Shown here: positions 1-8,023 of the stretch, in pieces
How positions within the stretch are numbered: the first letter of the stretch is position 1
Layout: each line of letters starts with the position of its first letter
DNA from: an uncultured Streptococcus sp.
Lineage (GTDB): Bacteria; Bacillota; Bacilli; Lactobacillales; Streptococcaceae
Assembly (NCBI RefSeq): GCF_905372115.1
Contig: NZ_CAJPNR010000006.1
Coordinates: 12,630 to 76,629, forward strand
Length of the DNA stretch: 64,000 nt
Reading direction: 5' to 3'
Notes under the pieces: model-generated
Seen by the model: the letters and a program-made list of their open reading frames with translations, nothing else
What the model was told of the DNA's origin: nothing
Databases searched by the model: none
Position numbers and translations under genes: made by a program

Positions 1-1
1 G

Positions 2-772
2 GCCAGAGGAAGAGGCGCCGCAAGCCCCCAAGACAAGGAAGCAAGTCTTCTCATTTCTAAAAAACTCAAAGAACTTCTCAAGGAAACAGGTAAAAAACAA
101 GTCGAATTATCTCGTGAAACAGGCATTCCTGCTAGTACACTGACTGGCTATATCAAAGGAACATCTCTGCCTATCGCAGCCAATCTAGAAAAGATTGCAA
201 GATTTTTTGAGGTAGAGGTCAAAGAAATCGACCCTCGTTACCGACTAATTGCAGATATCCCTCAGCAATTTCCCGATTTAAATCGTATTTATCAGCAACT
301 TGACCAAGACAGACAGGAGAAAGGATTAAAGCTACTAGAAGCTAGCCTGACTGAGCAAGAAACACAAGCCAACTTAAAGGACGACTACTTCCCCTACTTG
401 GTCTATGAGAATTACTATCTCTCTCAGCATAAGCCTGAACAAGCTGATTTAGTCTGGCTGGACAGAGAAATTGACTACGATATTGCCCTTTGGGTACGAA
501 CTGACTCGTTAGAGCCCAAGTATCCGAGAGATTCCGTAGCGCTAATCAAGCAGACTCATTTTGAGCTTGCTGGGGCTATCTATGCTATCGATTATGACGG
601 CCAAACCATTATAAAAAGGGTCTTCAACGATCCATCCGGCATCCGTCTGATTTCCCTTAATAAAAAATACAGTGATAAGTTTATCCCGCATGAGGAAGAA
701 CCTAAACTTATCGGTCGAGTTATGGCGACTTTCATGCCACTGGATGTAGAAAAAATAAAGAAAAACAAATAA
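2..772 (+). CDS. XRE-family transcriptional regulator with S24 (LexA-like) domain, 5' partial
   Basis: The reading frame is open from the first bases of the window, so the start lies upstream. The N-terminal part (to about residue 75 of the visible protein) is a helix-turn-helix: 'KKQVELSRETGIPASTLTGYI' type residues, with the recognition-helix pattern GIPASTLTGYIKG. The C-terminal part matches the S24/LexA-like peptidase fold seen in phage CI-type repressors: a Ser in 'TDSLEPKYPRDS' and a Lys in 'TIIKRVF' sit where the Ser-Lys dyad is expected. Such proteins bind operator DNA, and some self-cleave in stress. It ends in lysine-rich residues just before a strong terminator. No phage genes follow it, so it is probably a chromosomal stress or competence-type regulator. 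The target is unknown. Confidence 0.8.
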   Translation, partial: ARGRGAASPQDKEASLLISKKLKELLKETGKKQVELSRETGIPASTLTGYIKGTSLPIAANLEKIARFFEVEVKEIDPRYRLIADIPQQFPDLNRIYQQLDQDRQEKGLKLLEASLTEQETQANLKDDYFPYLVYENYYLSQHKPEQADLVWLDREIDYDIALWVRTDSLEPKYPRDSVALIKQTHFELAGAIYAIDYDGQTIIKRVFNDPSGIRLISLNKKYSDKFIPHEEEPKLIGRVMATFMPLDVEKIKKNK

Positions 773-803
773 CAGCTCTGCAAATGTACAGAGCTGTTAT
801 TTT
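771..803 (+). terminator. Rho-independent terminator of the XRE/S24 gene
   Basis: A perfect 10-bp stem (AACAGCTCTG at 771-780 with CAGAGCTGTT at 789-798) has an 8-base loop and is followed by ATTTTT. It overlaps the stop codon of the regulator. Confidence 0.9.
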
Positions 804-815
804 TACAGTCAAAAA

Positions 816-841
816 ATCAGAAAGTCTTTCGACTTCCTGAT
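816..841 (-). terminator. Terminator of the ABC exporter operon
   Basis: ATCAGAAAGTC (816-826) pairs with GACTTCCTGAT (831-841) with one mismatch. On the minus strand the hairpin is followed by six T residues. It lies directly after the permease stop codon. Confidence 0.85.
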
Positions 842-847
842 GCTTGT

Positions 848-2485
848 TTAATAAAATACTACTAGCTCTTCATTCAGCTTTTTCATGTAGTGTTTGTGGA
901 CTATGTAAGACAACACAGCTAAGCCTGCTAAAACTAGAGCGACTATCACATAAATTACCAGAGGCGCAAGAACATTGGATATAAAGAAGAGAAGAGTAAT
1001 GACAATCAACATTCCTAAAATCAGAGCGATGGCTAAGAGAGTTTTCACCATATTATTTTCTCGGCTCATCAATTCTGTGACATTGGACCAATTGGTCACG
1101 AGATGCTTGTAGTCTCGGTAGTAACCCCAAGAACTCCACATTAGACTAATCAAGGCCCAAACAATCACCATGCCCAAGAAAGTCAATGGATGCATACCGG
1201 AAACAAGACTGGTTATCAAAAGCAAGGTCAAAGGCAGGATAGACTGGACGGCAAAGAGTTGCCAAAACTTCAGATGAATATATTGCTTCAAATCAAAGGG
1301 GAGAACCTTGAGATAATCAAAATTTTCCCTTTCCAGAGAAATCCCAATAGCCGTAAGGTTGCTGCCGCCTGAGTTTAGCGTTGCAATCAAAACAGCCAAG
1401 GCCATCATTGGCAAGAGGAAACGCGGTCCCAGATAAGGAGTCAAAGACAGGCCGCCTTGTATCATACCCATTCCCATACTGAAAATGACAATGTAAGGGA
1501 GAAAGGCCGACATAAAAATGGCCTGCATAATGACAGAACCCTCGCTCAAGAGCCTGATATTGTAGCGCAAGACAAACTTTTTAAGATTTTTTGCTTCCGC
1601 AATATTGATGTCATGCACGCGCTCCCGCTTTCCTACTGAAGAGCCCGTCATGAGAGCTGCCTCATAAAATTCTGGAATCACCTTGGTCTTTACGATGAAA
1701 AATAGAAGAGCCGCAACTGCCACCCATCCCAAAAATCCCAGCAAGGACGCTGTATGAAAAGGATGAAGAATAAAATCATAAAAGGCTTGAACTGGCGGGA
1801 AGAAAGCTTTAACCTCTGTACGATTTATGACGCTTCTGCTGTTCATTTGATTAATCATAAAATAGAGGAAAAAGGAGCCAACGGAAACAAGAGCCAGAAT
1901 GACATTGGACAGGATGGTCTTGTACTTTCGGAAAAAGGCTGTCTTGGTAATAAAGTGGACGGCAATCAAAATCAGAAAGGTGATAACTGAACTTAAAATC
2001 AGAATAGCAAGCAGAGCCAAGGGAAGCCCAAAGAAAGGATTACCACCTTGAAAAGCCAAAATCAAGAAATAACTGAACATAGGCAAAATGGCAATCAGCA
2101 AGGTCAGAATAACCGAAATGCTTTTGCCGACAATGATTTCTGCTTCGCTAAAAGCATAGGGACGATAAGACTGCAAGTCCTTGCTTTCATAAAAGACATT
2201 GTAAAAAACCAGAAAGCCCTGAGACATAGAAAAGAGAGCAAAAGCGGAAACCAAATTGGCAAAGAGACCAGGATTGCCAACCAGTTGGTTCAGGGAGCCC
2301 ATCAAGCCGAAAAGAAAGAGATAGACCAGTCCTAAAATCAGATACATGCGGATGGCCTTCAGCGATACATTGACCTTGCGCTCAGGATTCTTAGCTTGCA
2401 TCTTGCGGTACTGCTGCAGCTGAGACGGCTGAATGGCGTAGAGGATGTTGATATCAACGAGTTTTTTTATAGCTTTAATTCGCAT
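848..2485 (-). CDS. ABC exporter permease, multi-spanning
   Basis: This 545-residue protein has about ten to twelve hydrophobic segments and no periplasmic or substrate-binding domain, as expected for an ABC-2-like exporter permease. The first transmembrane segment begins near residue 45, after a basic cytoplasmic N-terminus. The start codon overlaps the end of the upstream ATPase gene by 11 bases, which suggests translational coupling and one transporter made of the two proteins. The substrate cannot be read from sequence. Related streptococcal two-gene systems are annotated as EcsAB-like or bacteriocin/lipid exporters, so I leave the function open. Confidence 0.8.
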   Translation of the reverse strand: MRIKAIKKLVDINILYAIQPSQLQQYRKMQAKNPERKVNVSLKAIRMYLILGLVYLFLFGLMGSLNQLVGNPGLFANLVSAFALFSMSQGFLVFYNVFYESKDLQSYRPYAFSEAEIIVGKSISVILTLLIAILPMFSYFLILAFQGGNPFFGLPLALLAILILSSVITFLILIAVHFITKTAFFRKYKTILSNVILALVSVGSFFLYFMINQMNSRSVINRTEVKAFFPPVQAFYDFILHPFHTASLLGFLGWVAVAALLFFIVKTKVIPEFYEAALMTGSSVGKRERVHDINIAEAKNLKKFVLRYNIRLLSEGSVIMQAIFMSAFLPYIVIFSMGMGMIQGGLSLTPYLGPRFLLPMMALAVLIATLNSGGSNLTAIGISLERENFDYLKVLPFDLKQYIHLKFWQLFAVQSILPLTLLLITSLVSGMHPLTFLGMVIVWALISLMWSSWGYYRDYKHLVTNWSNVTELMSRENNMVKTLLAIALILGMLIVITLLFFISNVLAPLVIYVIVALVLAGLAVLSYIVHKHYMKKLNEELVVFY

Positions 2486-3218
2486 CAGGACTCACCTCTT
2501 CTCTACGGCCTGCCAGACCAAGATAAATGGTTTCAAGAGACTGTTCTGGATGTTGACCTTTTAGTTCTTCAATCGTTCCGTAGAAAATCAATTTCCCTTT
2601 TTTGAGAATAGCCACCTTATCACAGAGCTGCTCTGCCACTTCCAAGACGTGGGTTGAAAAGAGAACTGTATTTCCTTTGTCTGCATGCTGGCGCATCATC
2701 TGCTTGAGGTCAAAAGCTGCCTGCGGATCAAGACCAGTCAGCGGCTCATCCAGCACCCAAATATCAGGGTCAGACAAAAGCGCCGCTATGACGAAGACTT
2801 TTTGTCTCATCCCATGAGAAAATGAATCAATAACCTCATACCGATGAGAGCCAAAGTCAAAAATATGGAGCAGATTTCCCAGTCGCTCTTCGACTTCAGC
2901 ATTTGTCATATCGTAAGAAGTCGCTACCAGTTCCCAGAACTCATTGGCAGTTAGGCGCAAAAATAAATCTGGTGAATCAGCTACATAGCCGATTTTTTTC
3001 TTGACTTCCAAGCGATTAGCTGATAATTCTTTCCCATCTACAAAAATCTGTCCACTGCTAGGATTGATGACGCTGACCAAGGACTTAATGGTAGTAGATT
3101 TTCCAGCGCCATTGTGACCAATCAGACCAACGATTTCTCCGCTTTGCAAGGTCAGATTCAGCTGATTGAGAGCTACCGTTCCTTCATAAACTTTAGTGAC
3201 ATCTTTAAATTCAATCAT
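2475..3218 (-). CDS. ABC transporter ATP-binding protein (exporter type)
   Basis: This 247-residue nucleotide-binding domain has all core motifs: Walker A GHNGAGKST near residue 33, a signature loop 'FSHGMRQKV' (an S-H-G-M variant of LSGGQ, common in ABC-2 exporter ATPases), Walker B 'WVLDEPLTGLD' near residue 150, and the switch His in 'STHVLE'. It energises the permease encoded immediately downstream. Gene order ATPase then permease, with overlapping ends, is the usual arrangement of EcsA/B-like and drug or peptide exporters. Substrate unknown. Confidence 0.9.
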   Translation of the reverse strand: MIEFKDVTKVYEGTVALNQLNLTLQSGEIVGLIGHNGAGKSTTIKSLVSVINPSSGQIFVDGKELSANRLEVKKKIGYVADSPDLFLRLTANEFWELVATSYDMTNAEVEERLGNLLHIFDFGSHRYEVIDSFSHGMRQKVFVIAALLSDPDIWVLDEPLTGLDPQAAFDLKQMMRQHADKGNTVLFSTHVLEVAEQLCDKVAILKKGKLIFYGTIEELKGQHPEQSLETIYLGLAGRREEVSPDAN

Positions 3219-3313
3219 AAGAGAGCTCCTTTACCGATTTCTATAAAGATTAGTATACTCTTTTTGCAGCTTTTTGTCTCGTCTCTGCCTAAAGTCGGAT
3301 ATAAGATAAAGCT

Positions 3314-3358
3314 AAAAGCAGCTGAACTTCATCTAACTATGAAATTCTAGCTGCTTTT
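3314..3358 (-). terminator. Terminator of the anchored X-prolyl peptidase gene
   Basis: AAAAGCAGCT (3314-3323) pairs with AGCTGCTTTT (3349-3358). Inner complementary segments (TTCAT/ATGAA) extend the stem. It lies 12 bases beyond the stop codon on the minus strand. Confidence 0.8.
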
Positions 3359-3370
3359 TGAACAGAACCA

Positions 3371-6322
3371 TTAAGGTTGTTTGTATTTCTTTGCTAAACT
3401 AGATAAGCCTAGTGTGCTGACCAGCAGAGCCAGGCCAAGATGCAGGATTCCCTTATCTGAATTGCTACTGGTTTTAGGTAAGGCAGTTGGAGCTTGCTGC
3501 TTGCTTATTTTCTGAACTTTTCCTACTGCCTGTTCATAATGTTCTCCAAAGTGAACCACCAACTGAACTGACGGAACTTCTCCGCCTTCTTCGCTGTCAA
3601 AGATATACTCAGGAACTTCTAAAATTGCTGGTGCGACTAATTTTGCACCAATAATCTCTGGTAGAGCTGCATAAGCTGTATCAAGAGCATTCGGTATATA
3701 GTTTGCCTTTTGCAGTCGACTAGCTTCCAAAGTAGGTATTAGCGCACTGATGGAGTCCGTCTTGAAAGTCACTTCATATTGACGATCAATTGTGAGGTCG
3801 CTTGGATCGTACGTGTTGAAAACCAGAGCCAACTTGTGGCCTTTTTTCACAGTATAGAGATTAGGCTGCAAATAGACTGTATAGTCATGGAATTGACCAA
3901 TTTGAGGCTTAATACTATTTTGCGAGCTAGATGGTGTATAGCCCGATTCTGGATTAGCCAGATTGACCCATCCTTTGGCAATGACTTTGTATTTGGTTTT
4001 GACAGTCGCAAAATTTTTGATATCCATATTGTTGAGATTGCTGCCCATCCAAAAGCCGTCTTTCTGACTTTCATCGCTGGCTGCACCGTTTCCAACCACA
4101 TCAAACTCTTGGTCTGATACATCTACTAGGAGAGCATTGACCTGCAGATTACTGCCACCCCCCTTTGCCAGAGCCGCCTTGAAATGGACTGGGATACGTC
4201 CTTTAATGGTCATATCCTCTTTGACATCTGTCATAAATGTCAAATTAGCCTTAGAAGAAGCTTTGCTAACCGCTTCATCACGCTTGCTGGTATCAATTCC
4301 CGCTCCTGCGTAGTCACTGGAAATCGTTTCTTCTAAGCGCTTAGACTGAGCTGTCAGAATCAAGCGATTACTGCTTTTCCAGTTATCATAACTGGTCCAT
4401 TTATTTGGATCATAGTTATTTTGTGCCAAAACAGCAGGAAGTTTGCTGACATCATTTTCTACATCATAGAGGTAATGAGAGAACCAAGTATTGAGTAAGT
4501 CATAAAAATCTTGCTTGTTAGCTGTAATACCAAAGCCTCTAGATACGGCAGCAGGATTGATATGATTTCCTTGGTGAAGATAAAGTTTCACATCTTGACC
4601 GGCTTTTTTTAGCGCATCATACATGAGCTCAAAGTGTTTGGTTTTGACATTGTCATCATTCAAACCATGAACTAGCAGGGCACTGGTCTTTATCTTTTCT
4701 GGATGTAGCGTGTAATCCCTCTCCTGCCATACCGGACTATAGTTACGGCCGTGCGCATTCTGGTCCTTATTTAACTGATTAATGTAGTCAGCATACTTGT
4801 TACTAATAGCAGCCCAATCTTTTTGATCTAGCAAGCGTGTAGCGACATAGAGAGAAAGCCAAGATAAATCACTGTAAGGCGGATTGGTGTAAGCCGACCC
4901 TTGACTATTGAAATAATCATACCAGCTGGCAATTCCAGCTGCTGGAACAATGGTTTTCAATCCTTCAACGCCAGTCGTTGCCACACCGAAAGTTGTCGTA
5001 CCAGCCCAAGACAGACCAGTCATACCGACCTTTCCATTAGCCCAGTCGGCTTTGATTTCGATATTGCTAGTTCTGTCTGTGTAGGCTGTTCGTTTACCAT
5101 TGACCCATTCGACAATATTTTTAAATGCTTCAATTTCTAAATCAGAGCCAGTTGTATTAAAACCTTCAGATCCTTTGGTCCCTAGACCAGCGCTAGAAAC
5201 AAAAGCATAGCCTCGGACGAGGAAATAATCATACCAGTTCAAGTTTTCATAGTCATAAATTCCCTCATAAGGACTGTAATAATACCAATCTGATGACATT
5301 GCTCTTTTTGCCGCATCAATACTGCTCATGCTAGAAACTGGCTGGCGCTTAGCTGGCTGATTGCGGAGGCTCTTCATGTCATAAGAACCGTTTGTCGGTA
5401 GATTGAGACTTTCTAGCGTCACATGGTCTTCGTCTAAAGTTCCAGCGACATAGGGACGAGCTTCCAAGATTGTCGCAGCCTTATAATCACCCTTAGCAGC
5501 TGCTTTAGGAAGCTGCACAATAGCCTTGACTAAATCTCGCTTACCGTCACCATCCGTGTCGTGGTCAGTCTCTACATAGACTGGGAAACGAACAATCTCA
5601 CTGCCTTCATAAGTATACTCCTCATATCTGTCTTCACCACTACTATATGGAAAAATTGGCTGTGAACGTCCATTCAAAAAGAGAGGCTCTTTCTTTTCAG
5701 AGCGATAAGCATCATGCAGTCGCTTGGCAACCGAATACATAGATTGCAGATTAGCACCCTGGACACTGACTGTCAAATCAGCCTCTTTTTCAATCATCCC
5801 CAAGCTCTTTGCTAGATTTGCTCTATCCTCGGCACTGCTACCCAACTGAGAATCACTGACTGCTGCCCACTTGAGCAATTCATCTACAGCCTCTTGCAGG
5901 GTTATTTCCTTATCAGCGAGGGAAGGGTTTGAAAGGCCGCCAGTATAGGCAGACAAATCTTGGCCTTTCACAGCAGTTGAGCCAGCGGAAGGTGCTGAGC
6001 TGACATCTTTAGCCAAAGCCAGAAGCTCCTGCTCCTGCGCTTGGCTAAGGCTAGGTGCTGCTTCATCAGGCACAAGCTGTGCCTTTTCTTGCTTTTCCGA
6101 GACCGAATCTTCTGAAGAAGTCTGACTTGCAGTTTCTACTGCCGTTGATTGTTGATCCTGAGAGCCAGTTTCAGAAGCCTTTGCAACTGTTTCTGTCTTG
6201 AGATTGTCCGTGCGCTCGCTACTAGCTTGAGTCGCCTCATCCGCCTGAACAGCTTGCGCCAATACCAAAGGTGCAAGTAACAAACTTGGTAAGAGTAATG
6301 TAACTAGTCTTTTCTTTCTCAT
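3371..6322 (-). CDS. Cell-wall-anchored Xaa-Pro dipeptidyl-peptidase (S15 family)
   Basis: This 983-residue protein removes X-Pro dipeptides from peptide N-termini, here probably outside the cell. It has a secretion signal (basic start, hydrophobic 10-27), a Ser/Thr/Glu-rich linker to about residue 120, then an S15 alpha/beta-hydrolase. The likely nucleophile Ser is in GLSWAG near residue 437, the Asp in 'HGLNDDN' near 553 and the His in 'QGNHINP' near 586. A beta-rich C-terminal domain follows. The C-terminus has a sorting signal with LPKTS (about residue 948), a hydrophobic stretch and a basic tail. LPKTS in place of LPXTG is unusual. The usual streptococcal PepX is about 760 residues and cytoplasmic, so this is a separate surface paralogue. 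It is monocistronic, between a terminator and its own promoter. Confidence 0.9.
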   Translation of the reverse strand: MRKKRLVTLLLPSLLLAPLVLAQAVQADEATQASSERTDNLKTETVAKASETGSQDQQSTAVETASQTSSEDSVSEKQEKAQLVPDEAAPSLSQAQEQELLALAKDVSSAPSAGSTAVKGQDLSAYTGGLSNPSLADKEITLQEAVDELLKWAAVSDSQLGSSAEDRANLAKSLGMIEKEADLTVSVQGANLQSMYSVAKRLHDAYRSEKKEPLFLNGRSQPIFPYSSGEDRYEEYTYEGSEIVRFPVYVETDHDTDGDGKRDLVKAIVQLPKAAAKGDYKAATILEARPYVAGTLDEDHVTLESLNLPTNGSYDMKSLRNQPAKRQPVSSMSSIDAAKRAMSSDWYYYSPYEGIYDYENLNWYDYFLVRGYAFVSSAGLGTKGSEGFNTTGSDLEIEAFKNIVEWVNGKRTAYTDRTSNIEIKADWANGKVGMTGLSWAGTTTFGVATTGVEGLKTIVPAAGIASWYDYFNSQGSAYTNPPYSDLSWLSLYVATRLLDQKDWAAISNKYADYINQLNKDQNAHGRNYSPVWQERDYTLHPEKIKTSALLVHGLNDDNVKTKHFELMYDALKKAGQDVKLYLHQGNHINPAAVSRGFGITANKQDFYDLLNTWFSHYLYDVENDVSKLPAVLAQNNYDPNKWTSYDNWKSSNRLILTAQSKRLEETISSDYAGAGIDTSKRDEAVSKASSKANLTFMTDVKEDMTIKGRIPVHFKAALAKGGGSNLQVNALLVDVSDQEFDVVGNGAASDESQKDGFWMGSNLNNMDIKNFATVKTKYKVIAKGWVNLANPESGYTPSSSQNSIKPQIGQFHDYTVYLQPNLYTVKKGHKLALVFNTYDPSDLTIDRQYEVTFKTDSISALIPTLEASRLQKANYIPNALDTAYAALPEIIGAKLVAPAILEVPEYIFDSEEGGEVPSVQLVVHFGEHYEQAVGKVQKISKQQAPTALPKTSSNSDKGILHLGLALLVSTLGLSSLAKKYKQP

Positions 6323-6363
6323 AAAGACACCTTTCCTTAGATAAAATCTTTTATAATAAGCCC

Positions 6364-6392
6364 ATTATATTATGTAAGCGCTTTTATTTTAA
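6364..6392 (-). promoter_or_regulatory. Putative promoter of the surface peptidase gene with cre-like site
   Basis: On the minus strand a consensus -10 (TATAAT, 6364-6369) lies about 40 bases upstream of the start codon, with a weak -35 (TTAAAA, 6387-6392) 17 bases away. A near-cre sequence on the plus strand, TGTAAGCGCTTTTA (6373-6386), lies in the spacer. It departs from TGNAANCGNTNNCA mainly at the penultimate C. CcpA control is plausible but not proven. Confidence 0.5.
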
Positions 6393-6434
6393 TCTATTCT
6401 ATCTTTTATCTATGGAAATGTCAAAATATCTATA

Positions 6435-6484
6435 GAAGCAGAAAAACGCAAACGATTGCGCCTTTCTGCTTCTTTTGGTACAAT
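6435..6484 (+). promoter_or_regulatory. alpha-amylase promoter with overlapping cre-like palindrome inside a hairpin
   Basis: TACAAT (6479-6484) is a good -10 and TTGCGC (6456-6461) a possible -35, at 17-bp spacing. CGCAAACGATTGCG (6447-6460) is palindromic and matches the cre core (12 of 14), overlapping the -35. The whole is embedded in an inverted repeat, GAAGCAGAAA (6435-6444) with TTTCTGCTTC (6463-6472). CcpA binding here would block RNA polymerase. The hairpin could also end transcription from outside. Confidence 0.6.
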
Positions 6485-6519
6485 AAAGCCAATCAGTGAG
6501 AATGAAGAGGAAAATTTAT

Positions 6520-7968
6520 ATGGAAAACCAAACCTTAATGCAGTATTTTGAATGGTATCTGCCAGATGACGGTCAGCATTGGAACCGCTTAGCGGAAGAT
6601 GCACCAAACTTAGCAGCGAAAGGAATTCGCAAAGTCTGGATGCCGCCAGCTTTCAAAGGAACTGGCTCTAATGATGTCGGATATGGTGTATACGACCTTT
6701 TTGATTTGGGAGAATTCGACCAAAAAGGGACCGTCCGCACAAAGTATGGATTGAAGGAAGAATACCTCCGAGCGATTGAAGCGCTTAGCCAAAACGGTAT
6801 CGAAGCTATTGCAGATGTGGTTCTCAATCACAAGGCCGCAGCTGACTACAAAGAGCGTTTTACTGTCGTTGAAGTTGATCCAAATGACCGAAATGTAGAA
6901 ATCTCAGAACCATTTGAAATAGAAGCATGGATGCATTTTGCTTTCCCAGGCCGCAAAAAAGCCTATAATGACTTTGAATGGCACTGGTACCACTTCACTG
7001 GCACTGATTATGATGCTAAAAACAATAGGTCAGGCATTTTCCTCATTCAAGGCGATAATAAAGGTTGGGCAAATGATGAGCTAGTGGACAACGAGAATGG
7101 TAACTACGACTATCTCATGTATGCGGATATTGATTTCAAGCACCCCGAAGTCATCCAAAATCTCTACGACTGGGCTCATTGGTTTATTGAAAGCACTGGT
7201 GTACATGGATTTCGATTAGATGCTGTCAAGCACATTGATTCTTTCTTTATGAAGAATTTCATCCGCGATATTACTGAAAAATACGGTGAAGCTTTCTATG
7301 TCTTTGGGGAATTTTGGAATAGCGATGAGAAGGCCAATAACGATTATCTAGAAAATATTGACTACCGCTTTGACCTAGTCGATGTCAAGCTCCATCAGAA
7401 TTTATTTGATGCCAGCAAATCTGGAGCAGACTATGACCTGCGAACTGTTTTTGATCAGACACTTGCAAAGAATCATCCTGAATCGGCTGTAACCTTTGTG
7501 GACAATCACGATACTCAGAGAGGTCAGGCTTTGGAGTCTACCGTCGAAGAATGGTTCAAACCGGCGGCCTATGCTCTTATACTTCTAAGAGAAGCTGGAT
7601 TGCCTTGCGTCTTTTATGGAGACTACTATGGCATTAGCGGAGAATTTGCCCAAGAGAGCTTTCAAGAGCTACTGGATAAACTCCTAGACATCCGCCTCAA
7701 TCTTGCCTATGGTGAGCAGACCGACTACTTTGACGATGCCAACTGTATCGGCTGGACCCGCCAAGGTATGGACGATGGTCAGCCAATCGCTGTCCTTATC
7801 AGCAATGGCCAAGCAGCCAGCAAATCCATGCTGGTCGGTCCAGAATGGGCTGGCAGAGAATTCAGCGATTATCTAGGCAACAACTCCCAAATCGTAACCA
7901 TTGACGACCAAGGCTGGGGAGAATTTCCTGTGGAGGAAAAATCAGTTAGTGTCTGGAGTGTTAGATAA
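6520..7968 (+). CDS. amyA: Cytoplasmic alpha-amylase (GH13)
   Basis: Hydrolyses alpha-1,4 bonds in malto-oligosaccharides or glycogen. The 482-residue protein lacks a signal peptide, so it acts in the cytoplasm. GH13 signatures are clear: 'FRLDAVKH' (nucleophile Asp about 234), 'FGEFWN' (acid/base Glu about 264) and 'FVDNHDTQ' (Asp about 331). The N-terminus 'MQYFEWYLPDDGQHW' is typical of the Bacillus-type GH13_5 amylases. I place the start at the ATG at 6520, preceded by GAGG at a spacing of ten, rather than at the GTG at 6496, which has no ribosome-binding site. A cre-like operator covers the promoter, so glucose repression is likely. The gene is convergent with the surface protein downstream. 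Confidence 0.92.
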   Translation: MENQTLMQYFEWYLPDDGQHWNRLAEDAPNLAAKGIRKVWMPPAFKGTGSNDVGYGVYDLFDLGEFDQKGTVRTKYGLKEEYLRAIEALSQNGIEAIADVVLNHKAAADYKERFTVVEVDPNDRNVEISEPFEIEAWMHFAFPGRKKAYNDFEWHWYHFTGTDYDAKNNRSGIFLIQGDNKGWANDELVDNENGNYDYLMYADIDFKHPEVIQNLYDWAHWFIESTGVHGFRLDAVKHIDSFFMKNFIRDITEKYGEAFYVFGEFWNSDEKANNDYLENIDYRFDLVDVKLHQNLFDASKSGADYDLRTVFDQTLAKNHPESAVTFVDNHDTQRGQALESTVEEWFKPAAYALILLREAGLPCVFYGDYYGISGEFAQESFQELLDKLLDIRLNLAYGEQTDYFDDANCIGWTRQGMDDGQPIAVLISNGQAASKSMLVGPEWAGREFSDYLGNNSQIVTIDDQGWGEFPVEEKSVSVWSVR

Positions 7969-7991
7969 GTCACAGCAAAATTATGGAAATG

Positions 7992-8023
7992 AAAAAATAA
8001 GACCAGATTGGCCTTATTTTTTT
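7992..8023. terminator. Bidirectional terminator between amylase and surface protein
   Basis: AAAAAATAAG (7992-8001) and CTTATTTTTTT (8013-8023) form a stem with A-runs and T-runs on both sides, suited to both convergent genes. The stop codon and last codons of the surface protein lie within the stem. Confidence 0.8.

Noticed and set aside
2..772. Possible phage repressor marking a prophage edge
   Set aside because: An S24-type regulator alone is not evidence of a prophage, and the following genes are an ordinary ABC exporter.
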